Translations under genes and position numbers: made by a program
Assembly: GCA_916613615.1 (NCBI GenBank)
Contig: OU744725.1
Location: forward strand, 13,480,253 to 13,544,252
DNA from: Steromphala cineraria
Lineage: Eukaryota > Mollusca > Gastropoda > Trochida > Trochidae
Direction: 5' to 3'
DNA: 64,000 nucleotides
Shown here: piece by piece, positions 51,363 to 63,168 of the stretch
Layout: each line of letters opens with the position of its first letter
Numbering within the stretch: the stretch's first letter is position 1
Notes under the pieces: model-generated
Databases searched by the model: none
Told to the model about the DNA's origin: nothing
What the model saw: the letters and a program-made list of their open reading frames with translations, nothing else

Positions 51363-52899
51363 AACACAATGAGTCAATGTGATTTTACACAACAAATTCA
51401 ATATAAAACAACATGGGCATCTTAACTCAAACTTTACAATTTAGTGTCAAAGATGAATTTACTAGCCATGGGATATAAGAGGTTCATAAACTTCAATCAA
51501 ATGGAGAGAGGTACATGAATTCCAATGAAATGGTTAAAAGCTAAAATTGACATGATTTCTAACTTCTAAAAAGTGTAATCTTTGGCCAGATCTGTGATGA
51601 CTCAGATTAATTATTTTTATTTTATTTATTTTTTATTTTCCATATTTTGTGATACAGGCATTTACATCGTTCAAAAGAAACATATGACATATAGTTTCAC
51701 ATATATACATTCATAGTTAATATGTACAAATTTAGAAGGTGGCCAATTTATTTTCCAAATAGTAAAGATTAATAATATAACAACCTGCATCAAATGAAGA
51801 CTGATCTAAAATTATTAATTCATGTTTTTACTAAAATTTGTAGCATTAAACACTTCATACAACAAAACTGATCTGACAGTAAAAAGTCAAGCAAACTCTG
51901 CCAAACTTAAAATTTTTCTTCCAAGAAGATTCTTGGTAGGATGATTGAAAACCAAGGGGATTTTTCTAATAAGATTTCTTCAATCTGGATGTTATTTTCT
52001 TTCTCTTCTTATTTGACAACAAGCTCAGGATTGGCTCCAACAAATTAGAAGTTTGGCAATGTTGACACTCTCTCAATAAGAAGAGGGTTCAAAGATCGCA
52101 ATAAAAAAACTCCGGCTCCTCAAACCATTCAAATATTGACTAGAGGGTGACTTGAAAGTATGAACACCTCACTTCAGAATGAAGAGGGCAAATCTTGGCT
52201 TGAGTTGGAAAAAATGGTTTGTACTGATGACAAATTATTTGGAGTTTCAAAGCTTAGGGTAAAAAGTCTTGGCTGATGACAAACTATAGGGAGATTCAAG
52301 GCTTGAGAGGTAAACACTTTTAGCAGATTTGGATCTCTAATCACGAAGCCCTAAACAGCTTGCCTCCATCAATCAGACTTGCAATGTCCGTACTTTTTGC
52401 GTTCTAAGTGTTGAAGTTAACAGCATATGGAAACTTTGCTTGTTCCTCAAACTCCATTCCTTAAGAAAATGCCTGTATTTTGTTTTAGTAGAATCTTTTT
52501 TATTAGAAGTAACTGCAACATGGCTGAAAAAGGCCTTGTACTGTTTTAGGATGATCAGCGTATATTTTTCTGTGAAACAAGCATCTTATTGTATAACACA
52601 TAAAGGTCAAAGGCTTGTGCTTGAAGAACTCTTAAAACATTAAGTTTCATAATTGATTTATAGTTAATGATCAATCTTTTGACCCTTCCACTATATTTGC
52701 CAAGTTAAAAAGCCACCTTAGTGTTTAGATATTGTTCATGGAAAATATGAGACCTTAGTGCCTTATTGAGTCGAGTCCATGCATTATAAGTTTATTCCTA
52801 TGTTTGCTTTTGACTGTTAACTTTTGAAGTTATTTAACCGGTACATCACAAAATATGTTCTATGATAGCTGAGCAACCACCATACATGATCCTCGTAAT
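51363..52899. other. AT-rich sequence without recognised gene
   Basis: No midasin exon, other gene or clear repeat was seen. Confidence 0.45.
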
Positions 52900-53286
52900 T
52901 TAAAGAGCCTGTTCTATCGACTTAATTCTGGCATGCTATCATGTTATTCTGGGGAATTGTCTCAATAATGATAAATGTTTCTTTTCAATTAAAATACACT
53001 CATTATTTTTATAGAATGTGCACACATTTACAAATGATTTATGAAAATTTTTTTAGTAACAATCCCTTGTTTGCTAAACAAAGCTTTTCATGCTCTTTGC
53101 GGCGACGATTAATTTTTTTTTTTAACCGAGTGACATTCCTCTTTGTAAAGTTGTGAAATATAATTCAACAAACTATTACCCAGTTTTAACTTGGTTTTGT
53201 CAAAATGGTATAACAATAACATTATAAGCTAGATCAACTTATAATCTTATTTGTAAAAAAACACATCGATAGGACTTTCCCTTTAA
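52900..53286. mobile_element. Possible TTAA MITE, diverged
   Basis: TTAA at 52900-52903 and 53283-53286 bounds imperfect inverted ends (AGAGCCTGTTCTATCGA and TCGATAGGACTTTCCCT, about 11 of 17 matching). The TCGATAGGACTTTCCCT end resembles the end of the MITE at 4020. The call is tentative because the left end is weak. Confidence 0.45.
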
Positions 53287-56200
53287 CTACTAAGAAATGT
53301 CTTTTGCCAAGAATCTAAAATCACAATACCATCTTGCCTACTTAAAGCATTGCGAAGTCATCCAGAAGATGAAAGGTTTTTATTGCAAGGGTCATTTTCA
53401 AAAGCCACTCATAGAAGTTGGATGCACATTTAAACGCACAATCACACTAAAAGTTAGTTATTGGTTAGTTATTGTACAGAGGAACAAGGTTCAAGTAAAA
53501 TTTCTTTGATCTCAAATGACTCTCCTATGGCACTATGTGAAAAAAACATTGTCCAAGACTTTTCGTCTTAAGGTATGACGATTTCTTGTCAAGGGAATAA
53601 GATAAAACAACTTGTTTATCGTACTCTTTGCCTTTGAAACTATAATTCTTAAGCATCAACCAAGGCTTGTCTTGTTAATCTAGAGAATTCTTAACATCTT
53701 AACAGAGGGGACGAGATAAAGTAAACTTTTTATGACAATCCCCGCACAGAAAAAATGATTATCAGGCTTATCTTCATCATTTAGTGACATTTCAAACACC
53801 ACAGCAAAGGCGGAAATAAAATAACTCTTTTTTGACACTGTTTTCCTCTGAAAAACATTTCAAAGCACAACCAAGGGTTTTCTTATCATTTAGAGAATTT
53901 TTAAAAATACCCAGAAGAGGGGACACAAAAAATGTTTACGACACTGTTTTCCCCTGAACTCCTTTCAAAGCATCTACAAGGCTTATCTTAATCATCTATC
54001 AAAATTTCAAGTTCTTCAACAGAGGAGCCAAATAGTCTTTTACTCATTGAAATCCACTTATAAACATATTTCACAGTATAGTTCAAGGCTAAACTTCAAA
54101 AGACCCTTAAAAACCAACTGAGTAGGTGACGAAACTTTACAGCTTGTTTTACGACAGTGCGCCCATGAAGACACTATCTCATTCAGAGAGACAGTCTACC
54201 CATTTTAGACAGAAGTCCCTTGATCAAATCAGTAGCCATGTTTCAAAGTGAGTTCAAATAAGCTTTCAGGATTTGACGGAATTACGGCCATCTTTGGTGC
54301 ATCTGAAACACTTCATTGGGGATTAAGTGATTTTAACTTCTAAAGACGCCAACTGACTTCAAACAGGTTTTTCATCTCTTAGGTTATTAGGTGGGATAGT
54401 CATTCTTCTCCGTCTTATTTATAGGAGATGTGAAATGGTCTGCTATAATCGTAACGACTTTGAACATGTATTGATTTCAAATCTCATTTCATAGCAACAT
54501 ACCAATTATTGTTCAATGATTTGAAGTAGGTTCTGTTGTAAAAGTCCATTGGGTATTGTAAATGAAGGAACTAAGGGAAGGAAGCATTATCATATGAATC
54601 TTGGAATAGAAAATTATCAAATCACCATATTTGAGGTAATGTAGATTTACGTTTGAGTTACCTTGGGACTGAACAATCATTCATCAGGATGCACCATTAA
54701 CTATTTTTAACAAATAGAGAATTAGTAATTTTTTTCATTTGACTGAATTAGGCCATTTATAGAACATTCCATAAGCTAGTTGCAATACAAGTTCATGTCA
54801 AAAATCAAATTTATATGCACTTAAAATTCACAAGCCTTTGCCAATTGAGTCAGAAAGAGAAGTTTAGTTTTAGCAGTTTCATAGAAAGTTGGAAATTATT
54901 TAAACTATATGTATCATGAGTCACTTGAAATCTTCAAAAGGTCTTGTAGGGATAACATTTAAGAATGCAGAGACAGAATCAGTAACAGTCAAGAAGACTG
55001 AATCATTTGAAAAACTTAACCCATTGAGTGCCTTGAGACCAAATTTGGTCCTCTACTCCTGACACCCAAAGATGATGCTTTCTATACATTGTCTACAGCT
55101 ATGATAAAAGCTTCATCCATAATGTTCCTAATGCCAGCTGACAACATTATCTTTGTAACACGAAGCATTATATGTATTTAAGACAAAGGAAAATTGAGAA
55201 GAAACGGGCAATGTAAAAAAACATCTGACTCAGAGAGTCTAATGAAGTAAAGTTTAAACCATATTACTGCACTAACTGTGCTTCTAAATGTCTGAGACAG
55301 AACATTTAAACCTTACTATAGCCTGTCGGTGCAATCTTGGATAGTTTGGGATTTTAAATGTCAGTTTTGTATTAGTTTTATTGTCAAATCAATTCAAAGT
55401 TGTTTCACAAAGCCCTAAGTCTAGTCAAAGCATTATCATCATGATTGCATACATAGTTAAAAGTACAAATAGTAAAAATATTCTACAATGTAAACTAAAC
55501 TAGCCAATAGAATTTTTGATATAAAGCTATACTATTTTATATTCATCAAGGAATTGAAGGCTAACATTAACTTGACAAATTAAAGTTATTCCACTATAAG
55601 TTGTAAGGACTAACAATACTAATATACCATCTATCCCACTCAAGGAGCCCATTCCAACGTGTTACATAAGCCCTACAGTCCAGCCCAGTGATCTCTCCAG
55701 TCTTAGATAGGGTCTAGAGCAGCGAGGCCAGACAGTAGTCTCGGAGCAATCACAGAGTTGAGCCTCGTCCCGTCCTCTCTGCAGTGATCACCGACTTACT
55801 GGCTAAAACAGGAACCCATTTCCTCACTCATCAGCCCGGAGAAAAATTAATTTTGTAGTCGAGATGACTTGTTGGGAGAAGGACATAAATGAATGAGTCC
55901 GAGCGCCGTATTACATCTGTAATTTGCTGTGCGCATTTGTGCGGCTAAAGATAGTTTGCTGTTGGTCTCAGCTGATAGGCTCCAATCTTTATATTGACGG
56001 ATGTTGACACTGGTAATCGTCCCCCGTGATATGACTTAATGGTTGTGAATGATCCACTGGTGTGCAGACCATCATGCGTTATGAGTTGTAATTCCCTGCC
56101 TCCTGTTAAACACAGCTGTGTGGATATGGACAGAACTTTTATCACTTATGTGAGTTTTAATCTGTTAGTTTAAAGAGTTATTTCTTCTTTTTAGTATTAA

Positions 56201-56417
56201 TGTACTTAATAATGAGAAGTATTTTGGGGTGATCAATTCTTTCTTTTTCATTTGAATATAAAGCATTATAGCATTTTTAGAAATCTGATAAAACAATCTA
56301 TACCAAAAATTCATTAAGAAGATAAAGAAGTTGATCATCCAAAAAATACTTATCATATTTATTCAATTTCTGGAATGAGTCAAAACAGTTGATTCACGAA
56401 TTTTTCTTTTCTTTCAG
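53287..56417. other. Region upstream of the receptor gene
   Basis: No coding exon was recognised. About 55640-56150 is less AT-rich and unique and might hold the receptor promoter, a 5' UTR exon or an enhancer; I saw no clear TATA box or initiator to anchor a start site. Confidence 0.4.
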
Positions 56418-56549
56418 ATCGACAAGCCACAACGGAGTGGTCCTATTTCAATGACAAACAGACAGAAATGTCAATCATCTGAGCTATAGCAAACACATTA
56501 CTGCATGGAACATCTTCAAACGTAAAGGTGATCTCCCAAGCTCTCCACC
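56418..56549 (+). promoter_or_regulatory. 5' UTR of the receptor gene with splice acceptor and two uORFs
   Basis: A strong acceptor (tttttcttttctttcag, ending at 56417) opens this exon, implying at least one upstream non-coding exon. Two short upstream ORFs lie in the leader: 56451-56489 (12 codons plus TAG) and 56505-56525 (6 codons plus TAA). Both end before the main start at 56550, a layout that often lowers translation. Confidence 0.6.
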
Positions 56550-57776
56550 ATGGTGCTGGACTACCTAGGCAACCATGCATCCTCCAACATCAAGAACATA
56601 ACATGGACGCCTCCAACTCAAGTCCAGAGGACCGAGGGCACCATTCTCATCAGCATCGCAATATTGGGAACTTTAGGAAACTTTGTGACAATAGCAGCCA
56701 TTTTGATCGTTCGACGTCTCCGTCAGTCGTCTTCCGCCTTCCTGTGTCATCATTGTGTTCTGGACATCCTCAAATCTCTGCTGTGTGTTCCATTTGGGTA
56801 TGGCATGTTAATGAACCTTCCGATTGCTTACTGTAATCTGTTGGGGGCCTCCTACATATTCCTGATGACGCTATCGGCGTACAATCTGCTGGCAATTCTA
56901 GTCAACGAAGAGTATCAGCTGATCGATTTCAAGCACCAGGAGAAGGGAAACTCTTGTTGCATCATCTTCGGACTCTTCATGATCTGGTTTACAACCATCC
57001 TCCTCCATCTTGGAGTCGTCTTCATACCCGGGACGACGGAATACAACAACGATATCTGTGTCTTCCTGTACGGTAAGCCCAACAACTATGTCGTCCATGT
57101 TTTATGGATGTTGCTAGTCACTGGAGCTCTTATAGTCGCCATATCAAGTTTTGTGCAGTTTTATCGCAAACTCAGCTCACAGTCAAAGTGTCAAAGATGG
57201 ACTCTTATTCATCAGAGTGTTTCCATGGAGATGAACAGAATGGAATCCTCCGATGAAGAACATCACCTTGAATTTGATGACATTGCAAAGAAGAAGGTAT
57301 TGAAGAATATTCGGATCTACATGCGGCGGGTTGTGATAATGGTGCTGATGGTTGGAACATACACCCTCTTCTGGTACCCCCTCTTTCTTCTCACTCTCTT
57401 CGATCTACACTCGGACCAGCCGCTTTATGCCTATCACTATCTCACCATCTTCGCGTGGACTCATCCCCTCACTACTCCTATATTCTGCGGAATGATTCTG
57501 TACGATCTTCTGCGTAGACAAACACTTTCACGTGAAGTGTTCAGCAACTCGCTGCACATGAAACCCTCACGATCTAAAGAGGCCCTTCGACATAGGATAC
57601 ACAGGAAGTACAAGGCATATGATACTGGATTTATGAACGAGAACTTTGAGGCGACACCTTCCCATCAACCCCTGCGAGGTCGAGAGGCTCAGGACGACCC
57701 CTATGGAAGTGATAATGACAGGTTTGTGGAACAACCACTGACCCTCAACTGTGAGGGATCTACCATTATATTCTAG
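56550..57776 (+). CDS. Orphan class A seven-transmembrane G-protein-coupled receptor
   Basis: A 408-residue plasma-membrane receptor; the ligand is unknown. The start has a perfect Kozak context (CCACCATGG). N-glycosylation site N16. Seven hydrophobic helices lie at about 31-54, 64-86, 95-118, 136-158, 181-204, 261-284 and 296-318. Class A landmarks: GN at 43-44 in TM1; D72 and P81 in TM2; C95 and C170 for the TM3-ECL2 disulfide; W146 in TM4; FWYP at 274-277 for CWxP in TM6; P310 in TM7. Oddities: the DRY region reads NEEY (119-122) with no Arg, and NPxxY is not conserved (TPIFC). The third loop (about 205-260) is basic and Ser-rich, and the C-tail has about 88 residues ending in STIIF. The CDS is uninterrupted. 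It lies antisense to midasin. I do not recognise a closer subfamily. Confidence 0.88.
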   Translation: MVLDYLGNHASSNIKNITWTPPTQVQRTEGTILISIAILGTLGNFVTIAAILIVRRLRQSSSAFLCHHCVLDILKSLLCVPFGYGMLMNLPIAYCNLLGASYIFLMTLSAYNLLAILVNEEYQLIDFKHQEKGNSCCIIFGLFMIWFTTILLHLGVVFIPGTTEYNNDICVFLYGKPNNYVVHVLWMLLVTGALIVAISSFVQFYRKLSSQSKCQRWTLIHQSVSMEMNRMESSDEEHHLEFDDIAKKKVLKNIRIYMRRVVIMVLMVGTYTLFWYPLFLLTLFDLHSDQPLYAYHYLTIFAWTHPLTTPIFCGMILYDLLRRQTLSREVFSNSLHMKPSRSKEALRHRIHRKYKAYDTGFMNENFEATPSHQPLRGREAQDDPYGSDNDRFVEQPLTLNCEGSTIIF

Positions 57777-60752
57777 AAACTGGCTGGCTCTTTGTGAATT
57801 TGAATAAGCTTTGTATCCTAGGAATTTATTGTGAAATCAAGAAAAAAATGAATAGAAATCTTGATTAAAATGCAAAGGATTTTCATAAAACTACTTTGCA
57901 AAGGGTTAATCATGTAATCTATTAAAATAGATAGATATATAAGCGTGCCCATCACAAAAACATCTTCTAACACTTTTAATGAGGTAAGTGACTGATCACA
58001 CCATGAAACAACAAGGAGCTTGATACAATTGTCCTAAATCAACTGCTTGAAGATCACAGAAAGACAGCCTTTGTGAAAATGACATTCAAATACAATATCT
58101 TTTCTTCGTGACATTTGTATATATCTAAATAGTGCTGATGTATTTCATGTGATAGAGATTGGGCAAGATTAGTTTTCATTACTAACAAATAGTTGGGAGA
58201 TGAACTTTTCCAACAATTTATAAATAATTGTAGAGTGATTATTTACTGAAATGATACTTATTTAAATATGAATTCTGGATAAAAAGAAGAGGACAAAAAG
58301 TCCTCTTCTTTTGAAAATTAGGCCAATTGATATCAATGCTTTGACTACTAAACAGGGAGATCACATGTATACAAGTAAAGGGTTCACCACTTTATTCCAG
58401 GATTTGTTTTGGGAAACAATTTTGTTTTGCTGATAAAAGGTAAGCAACAGATAGGATTAAATTAAAGAACAAGACCTGTTTACATTACTGACATCATTAA
58501 ATATATCATGGGTGCTATTTTCTTCAGCAAGACAACATGGCACATTTCCCTTAGGTAGTGTGTCATGGTTTGAAATAAAAATAGCAATCTTATCTTGCCA
58601 ATTTTTACTTAGAGGCCAAGTGTCATTTTAGGGAAAAGATATTTCATAATTTGTTATCAACAGAGGCACCATAAAACTATTTGAATCAGATCAATGTTTT
58701 GTTCTAAAATATAATAAATTGAGAGAAATTTCTAGCAAAAAATCTTCATTCTTGTTAATATTTGTATCAAACAGCCAACAACCTATGGAGCTCCTTGAAG
58801 AATGAAATATATTTCTTCAAAAAGAGCCATTCAAAGATATTTAGCTGAATAAAGATAATACAAATAGAATGTGCAACTCGTGTTTATCATAAAAAATATA
58901 CTGTACTCATACCAGTGATGTTTAGAGATGGTAGAATGTTTAATATGTTAACCAGCAGACAAGAGATGATATGGATGAACAAAATCCATAGAGTGAATGG
59001 GCATTGTACGAAAAACACCTATCGAGATTTTGCATTAAGAAGAAGTAAAGTAATGATGTTAATCATTCAACACTAACGGTAAACCTGTTCAAATCCTCCG
59101 AGGAACTCTGATTTTGCATTAACCTTCTGCCTGCTGGATTGTTTTGAAGTTTTTGCTTGGAGCTTCAAAAGTGTAAAATTTTAACAATGACGTCACATTG
59201 GATTCTATCATATTTAGCTTCTCCCTCCTTTCTAAAACACATAATTTTAAAAAATAAAATAAATTCTTGTAAATAAATTGATTTTCTTACTTGTCATAGT
59301 TTTTATTTTTCCCAAATAATCAATCCTTTTTTTACAATTAGGTTTATATCCACATGACAATGAATAAAAATGAAAAATTACACAAGTCATAATTTTGTAC
59401 TTAATTTTCAAAATCGGACTATTTTGTCAATAAATATTTCTGTAGAAAATAATTTATATCAGTTTATTCAGAAATAAATTCTGTACAAGAAAAAAAGTGT
59501 TCTGCACAAATGCGACTTTCTTCCAACAAACAAGAGCTTGTTACAAACGATGTTAGTTGAAATGATGAATTTTCAACGTAATTTCAAGCAGTCAAAATAT
59601 TTACTCAACGATGCAATTTACTTCCGTGTTGATGTTTTTACAAATAATGTATCAATCATTTTCAAAATCACACAAAAGTTTAAGTAATCGATTTGCCTTT
59701 CTATGTCCCAAATATGAGTATTAAATATTGTCGTTTTCATACAAATATATGTCCATCTCTTATTGATATCGCCACTAATGACAGATGAAAAAAGATCGTA
59801 ACATCTTGCAAGATCGCGAAAATGTTGAACGATGACGACAATGCTGTTTCAATCGAGATATTTTGAGATCAGTGTCATCCTATAATTTTTCCACTTAAAA
59901 CCAAGAATGAAATACATTTCTACGAATGACTGTTAAAGGGTTTACGGAAATTCATTGCAGAATAGATGCAAAATACATTTTAACTTGGATTGAGATTTCC
60001 TTCGCTACGGCGGGGCACATATCAAAACAGCGCCAATGATTTACATGACAATCTTGGTGCCCATATTGTCTAATCGTAATTGTACAATAATTCTGGAACA
60101 TTAAACAAAAATAAAATATGTGTGGTGTCTAAAATGTATTTTTTCACAATTCTAGATTTTTTTTCGATCTTAAACCACCATTTAGTTTATTACTGCTAAG
60201 CTTGTTTTATGAGATACCCCCCATTCATGGCGTCATATCAGCAACATGCCAATGCCAATTTAGTTACGAGAATTTTTTTGGCGAAATTGTTTATACGAAC
60301 AATAATTCTATTGACAAACAAATTTTAAACCTGAAATAGTGGACATGGATGTCTTACCAATCCTATTCGTACAAAAATTTCATATTGAAGCGACTTATTA
60401 ATTTGAAATTAACGATTCCAGTGATGTAACATCGACAGTCGGCGGGATCAAGACTGCGCTATGCTCGATTTGTTCAAATGGCACGGTCGACGTGTTGGGG
60501 AAAACACATCTCACTTGGAAATCAAATACGATTACGGTTTATTTTGTATATATTTGAGCAAGAAATGTCATATAGATTTCATACATATCCAATACAAATC
60601 AAAACAGTCAAATTACTCACTCATATTTTATTGGCAAACGACATCTTCGTGAAATTTCTTCATGACGACTCTTTGACATCATGCGAATAATGCAAGTCAG
60701 TAGTAGTCGATAAACAAAGTGTTGCGGCTAAATATTACGACAATTAACATTG
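57777..60752. other. 3' flank of the receptor gene, AT-rich
   Basis: This should hold the receptor 3' UTR. Candidate AATAAA signals are at 58574-58579 and 58848-58853, neither confirmed. A perfect hairpin lies at 58282-58312. No other gene was recognised; about 60420-60530 is a small GC-richer patch. Confidence 0.4.
58282..58312 (+). other. Perfect 13-bp hairpin downstream of the receptor
   Basis: AAAGAAGAGGAC-type arms pair perfectly over 13 bp around a five-A loop, about 510 bp past the receptor stop codon. If the 3' UTR extends this far it would be a structured RNA element; the family is unknown. Confidence 0.55.
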
Positions 60753-61106
60753 TTTATAATGAACAGACAACAGACAGATGAATTACCAATAAAAATTTTA
60801 ATAACATGAAATTTTTATTTACAGGTTTGGAGTTGGGGATTCTCAATGCTACCTGATTGATGTAAGCTAGGTTGCGCACCTAGACTTACCCTGCACGGCA
60901 GGAATTAGCTTATATGAAAAAACACCCACTGGGTCTGTGTAATTTGGTAGCGCACCGCATAAACACCTCTGAGCGCCAGAGTGACCCAGTGGTTACTTTG
61001 AAATGGAAATGAGACGTAAATGGAGTAGCGCACCCCAATACACACCCTGAGCGCCAGGGAAAATGAAATTTATATTATGGAAAATACACTTTAGTGGATG
61101 AAAGCC
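60753..61106 (-). repeat. 354-bp direct repeat, distal copy (split direct repeat B2)
   Basis: As read, it is identical to 61531-61884, at an offset of exactly 778 bp. It contains three related modules (tagcgcacc ... ctgagcgccag). Inverted ends ggggattctcaatgctacc (60835) and ggatagcaatgagaatcccc (61108) bracket most of it. It lies downstream of the recombinase in the position expected of the element terminus. Confidence 0.85.
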
Positions 61107-61530
61107 AGGATAGCAATGAGAATCCCCTATTGAATGATGCATGATATAAATGGCGGAGTTGGGGTTGGTGGTGGGATTCGATCACGACTTGCAGAAACAA
61201 TGGCAACAAAACAAAGAGGCAGTTAAACGCATGCGCAATACAGCATTTCCTTAATTGGACATGCGCAGAATAGTTATTTTAAGAAAATTGACATGCGCAT
61301 TGGATGACAAGGAAATTAAGGAATATCAGGTTACACAAACATAAGAGTCTACGAACATGAATAATTATCTAATAAATAATACTAACATGTAAAATAAATG
61401 GAAAATTGCAATATTATTTAATCATAATATTTTAAAGTTACTATGAAAATAAATGACAATGTTTGATTATCAAAAATTGTTTATAACTTTATGTCTGCCA
61501 TTATAAACTATACTTTACTCAAAGTCACAA
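61107..61530 (-). repeat. Spacer between the direct repeats, candidate A2 of the split repeats
   Basis: This 424-bp segment has three catgcgca motifs (NRF1-like) and an inverted pair ttccttaatt/aattaaggaa. In Ngaro/PAT-type elements this position holds a copy of the 5' terminus (A2), which would carry the promoter. The matching A1 would lie beyond 64000. Confidence 0.45.
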
Positions 61531-61884
61531 TTTATAATGAACAGACAACAGACAGATGAATTACCAATAAAAATTTTAATAACATGAAATTTTTATTTAC
61601 AGGTTTGGAGTTGGGGATTCTCAATGCTACCTGATTGATGTAAGCTAGGTTGCGCACCTAGACTTACCCTGCACGGCAGGAATTAGCTTATATGAAAAAA
61701 CACCCACTGGGTCTGTGTAATTTGGTAGCGCACCGCATAAACACCTCTGAGCGCCAGAGTGACCCAGTGGTTACTTTGAAATGGAAATGAGACGTAAATG
61801 GAGTAGCGCACCCCAATACACACCCTGAGCGCCAGGGAAAATGAAATTTATATTATGGAAAATACACTTTAGTGGATGAAAGCC
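61531..61884 (-). repeat. 354-bp direct repeat, proximal copy (split direct repeat B1)
   Basis: The copy nearest the recombinase. It is identical to 60753-61106 up to aaagcc, after which the flanks differ. ggggattctca (61613) and tgagaatcccc (61915-61925) are inverted around it. Lack of divergence between the copies suggests recent insertion or ongoing conversion. Confidence 0.85.
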
Positions 61885-62078
61885 CAAATGAAAAGATGAG
61901 ATTAATAGCGAATCTGAGAATCCCCATAAGATAAATGACTAGAAATTGTAAAATATAAAAAGTTACCAAGAAAACATTTACATCAAAGTTGAGGGCAAAC
62001 AACATGAGTAAGAGTCAAAATTGCACAAATGAAACACATAGAGGCGAAACTCACAATCTGCAGTAGCCTAAAGTCAAT

Positions 62079-63047
62079 TTAGGTAGCCATAGCTGCCTGA
62101 GCCTGAGCAATATCCACCTGAGATGAACGAATGTACCGGGTGTAACAGTTCGAGGACCATCGACCCAGAGTTTGGATCATGTGGTCTGGGATGTGCGCCT
62201 CTGCTGCCGAGGTGGCGGCGCCAATTCGGAATGAGTGGCCATTGTACTTAGACTGATCGTAGCCACAGTGGTCCAGTAGAATCTTTAGGTATTTGATAAA
62301 GAAAGCTCTTCGCAGCGCTTGTCCCTCAGGTGTTACAAACAAAGGGTCTAGAGGCTGACACTGTTCCCTTTGTCTAAGAGAGAGGTAAGCAAGCATGCTG
62401 GTGACTGGGCAGATTGGCGAACTCACTTTGTTGATTGTTAACGTAACACCTCTCTGAAAGGGATCAGTTTTTGATGTTTTCAGGCACAAAGTGAAGTAGG
62501 ACAAATCGTCTGAAAACTTAACAGAATTCACAGAGAGGTGGAATTGTGGCTGGAAGTTATCGCATGTAAACTCCCCACATCTCAAAAAACCGAAGTATGC
62601 AAGGCAACACACTGCCTTCATTAGCATTGACAACTTATGCTGAAACACACCTTTAGCTAGAGCTACACATAGGGCTGTAAGCACACCTTTGGTAATAGGT
62701 AAGCGACACATTTTCGGAACACCTTGTATTCTCTTAACAGCCTGAACAATGGTATGCAGTCGACTTAATGAACCATGAATCCACGGATTATCAACACCAT
62801 ATCTCATGTAGGTGAACCTTATACCACACAAATAGGACTTGATGGTAGACACATTCAGCTTGAGATTTCTCACACAGTAGGCAACGAACAGCATCAGGTA
62901 GTACTCTGATATATGAGGTAGAGTCGATACCCAACCTAAATTATGTTGAGACACAAAGGAAGTATAAGCCCGATATCCTGATTGGTACACTTGAGCAGTC
63001 CTCTTAGTAATAGCTGCCGACCAGAGGTCATTCAGTTGTTTCTCCAC
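62079..63047 (-). CDS. Tyrosine recombinase of the DIRS/Ngaro-type element
   Basis: This 322-codon frame encodes a site-specific recombinase of the lambda-integrase fold, which would insert the circular cDNA. The N-terminal part (about 1-110) is a core-binding (SAM-like) domain. Catalytic residues: R156 (FLRCGEF), a Lys near 190-193 (LKTSK), H271 and R274 (HSFRIGAAT), R296 (LGRW) and the likely nucleophile Y305 (TRYIR). The set looks complete. The frame opens at GTG (63047) and stays open upstream to about 63165 without an ATG, so it may need splicing, frameshifting or read-through; ttgcag at about 63146 resembles an acceptor. It ends with TAA at 62079. Confidence 0.88.
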   Translation of the reverse strand: MEKQLNDLWSAAITKRTAQVYQSGYRAYTSFVSQHNLGWVSTLPHISEYYLMLFVAYCVRNLKLNVSTIKSYLCGIRFTYMRYGVDNPWIHGSLSRLHTIVQAVKRIQGVPKMCRLPITKGVLTALCVALAKGVFQHKLSMLMKAVCCLAYFGFLRCGEFTCDNFQPQFHLSVNSVKFSDDLSYFTLCLKTSKTDPFQRGVTLTINKVSSPICPVTSMLAYLSLRQREQCQPLDPLFVTPEGQALRRAFFIKYLKILLDHCGYDQSKYNGHSFRIGAATSAAEAHIPDHMIQTLGRWSSNCYTRYIRSSQVDIAQAQAAMAT

Positions 63048-63168
63048 ATATCCTAGACGGTTGGTAGTGTCATCATCTGATCGAATGTTGGGCAGGGGGT
63101 CATATCTTGCTGAGCCATCGGTGCTAGGGTTCTGAACCTGGCGATCTGCAAACGAGACAATGCATCAC

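Noticed and set aside
51019..51369. A 116-codon minus-strand ORF with repeated CNIHLFCNQSMIILNLS segments.
   Set aside because: It lies wholly in the 105-bp tandem repeat, whose length is a multiple of three; this is a periodicity artefact.
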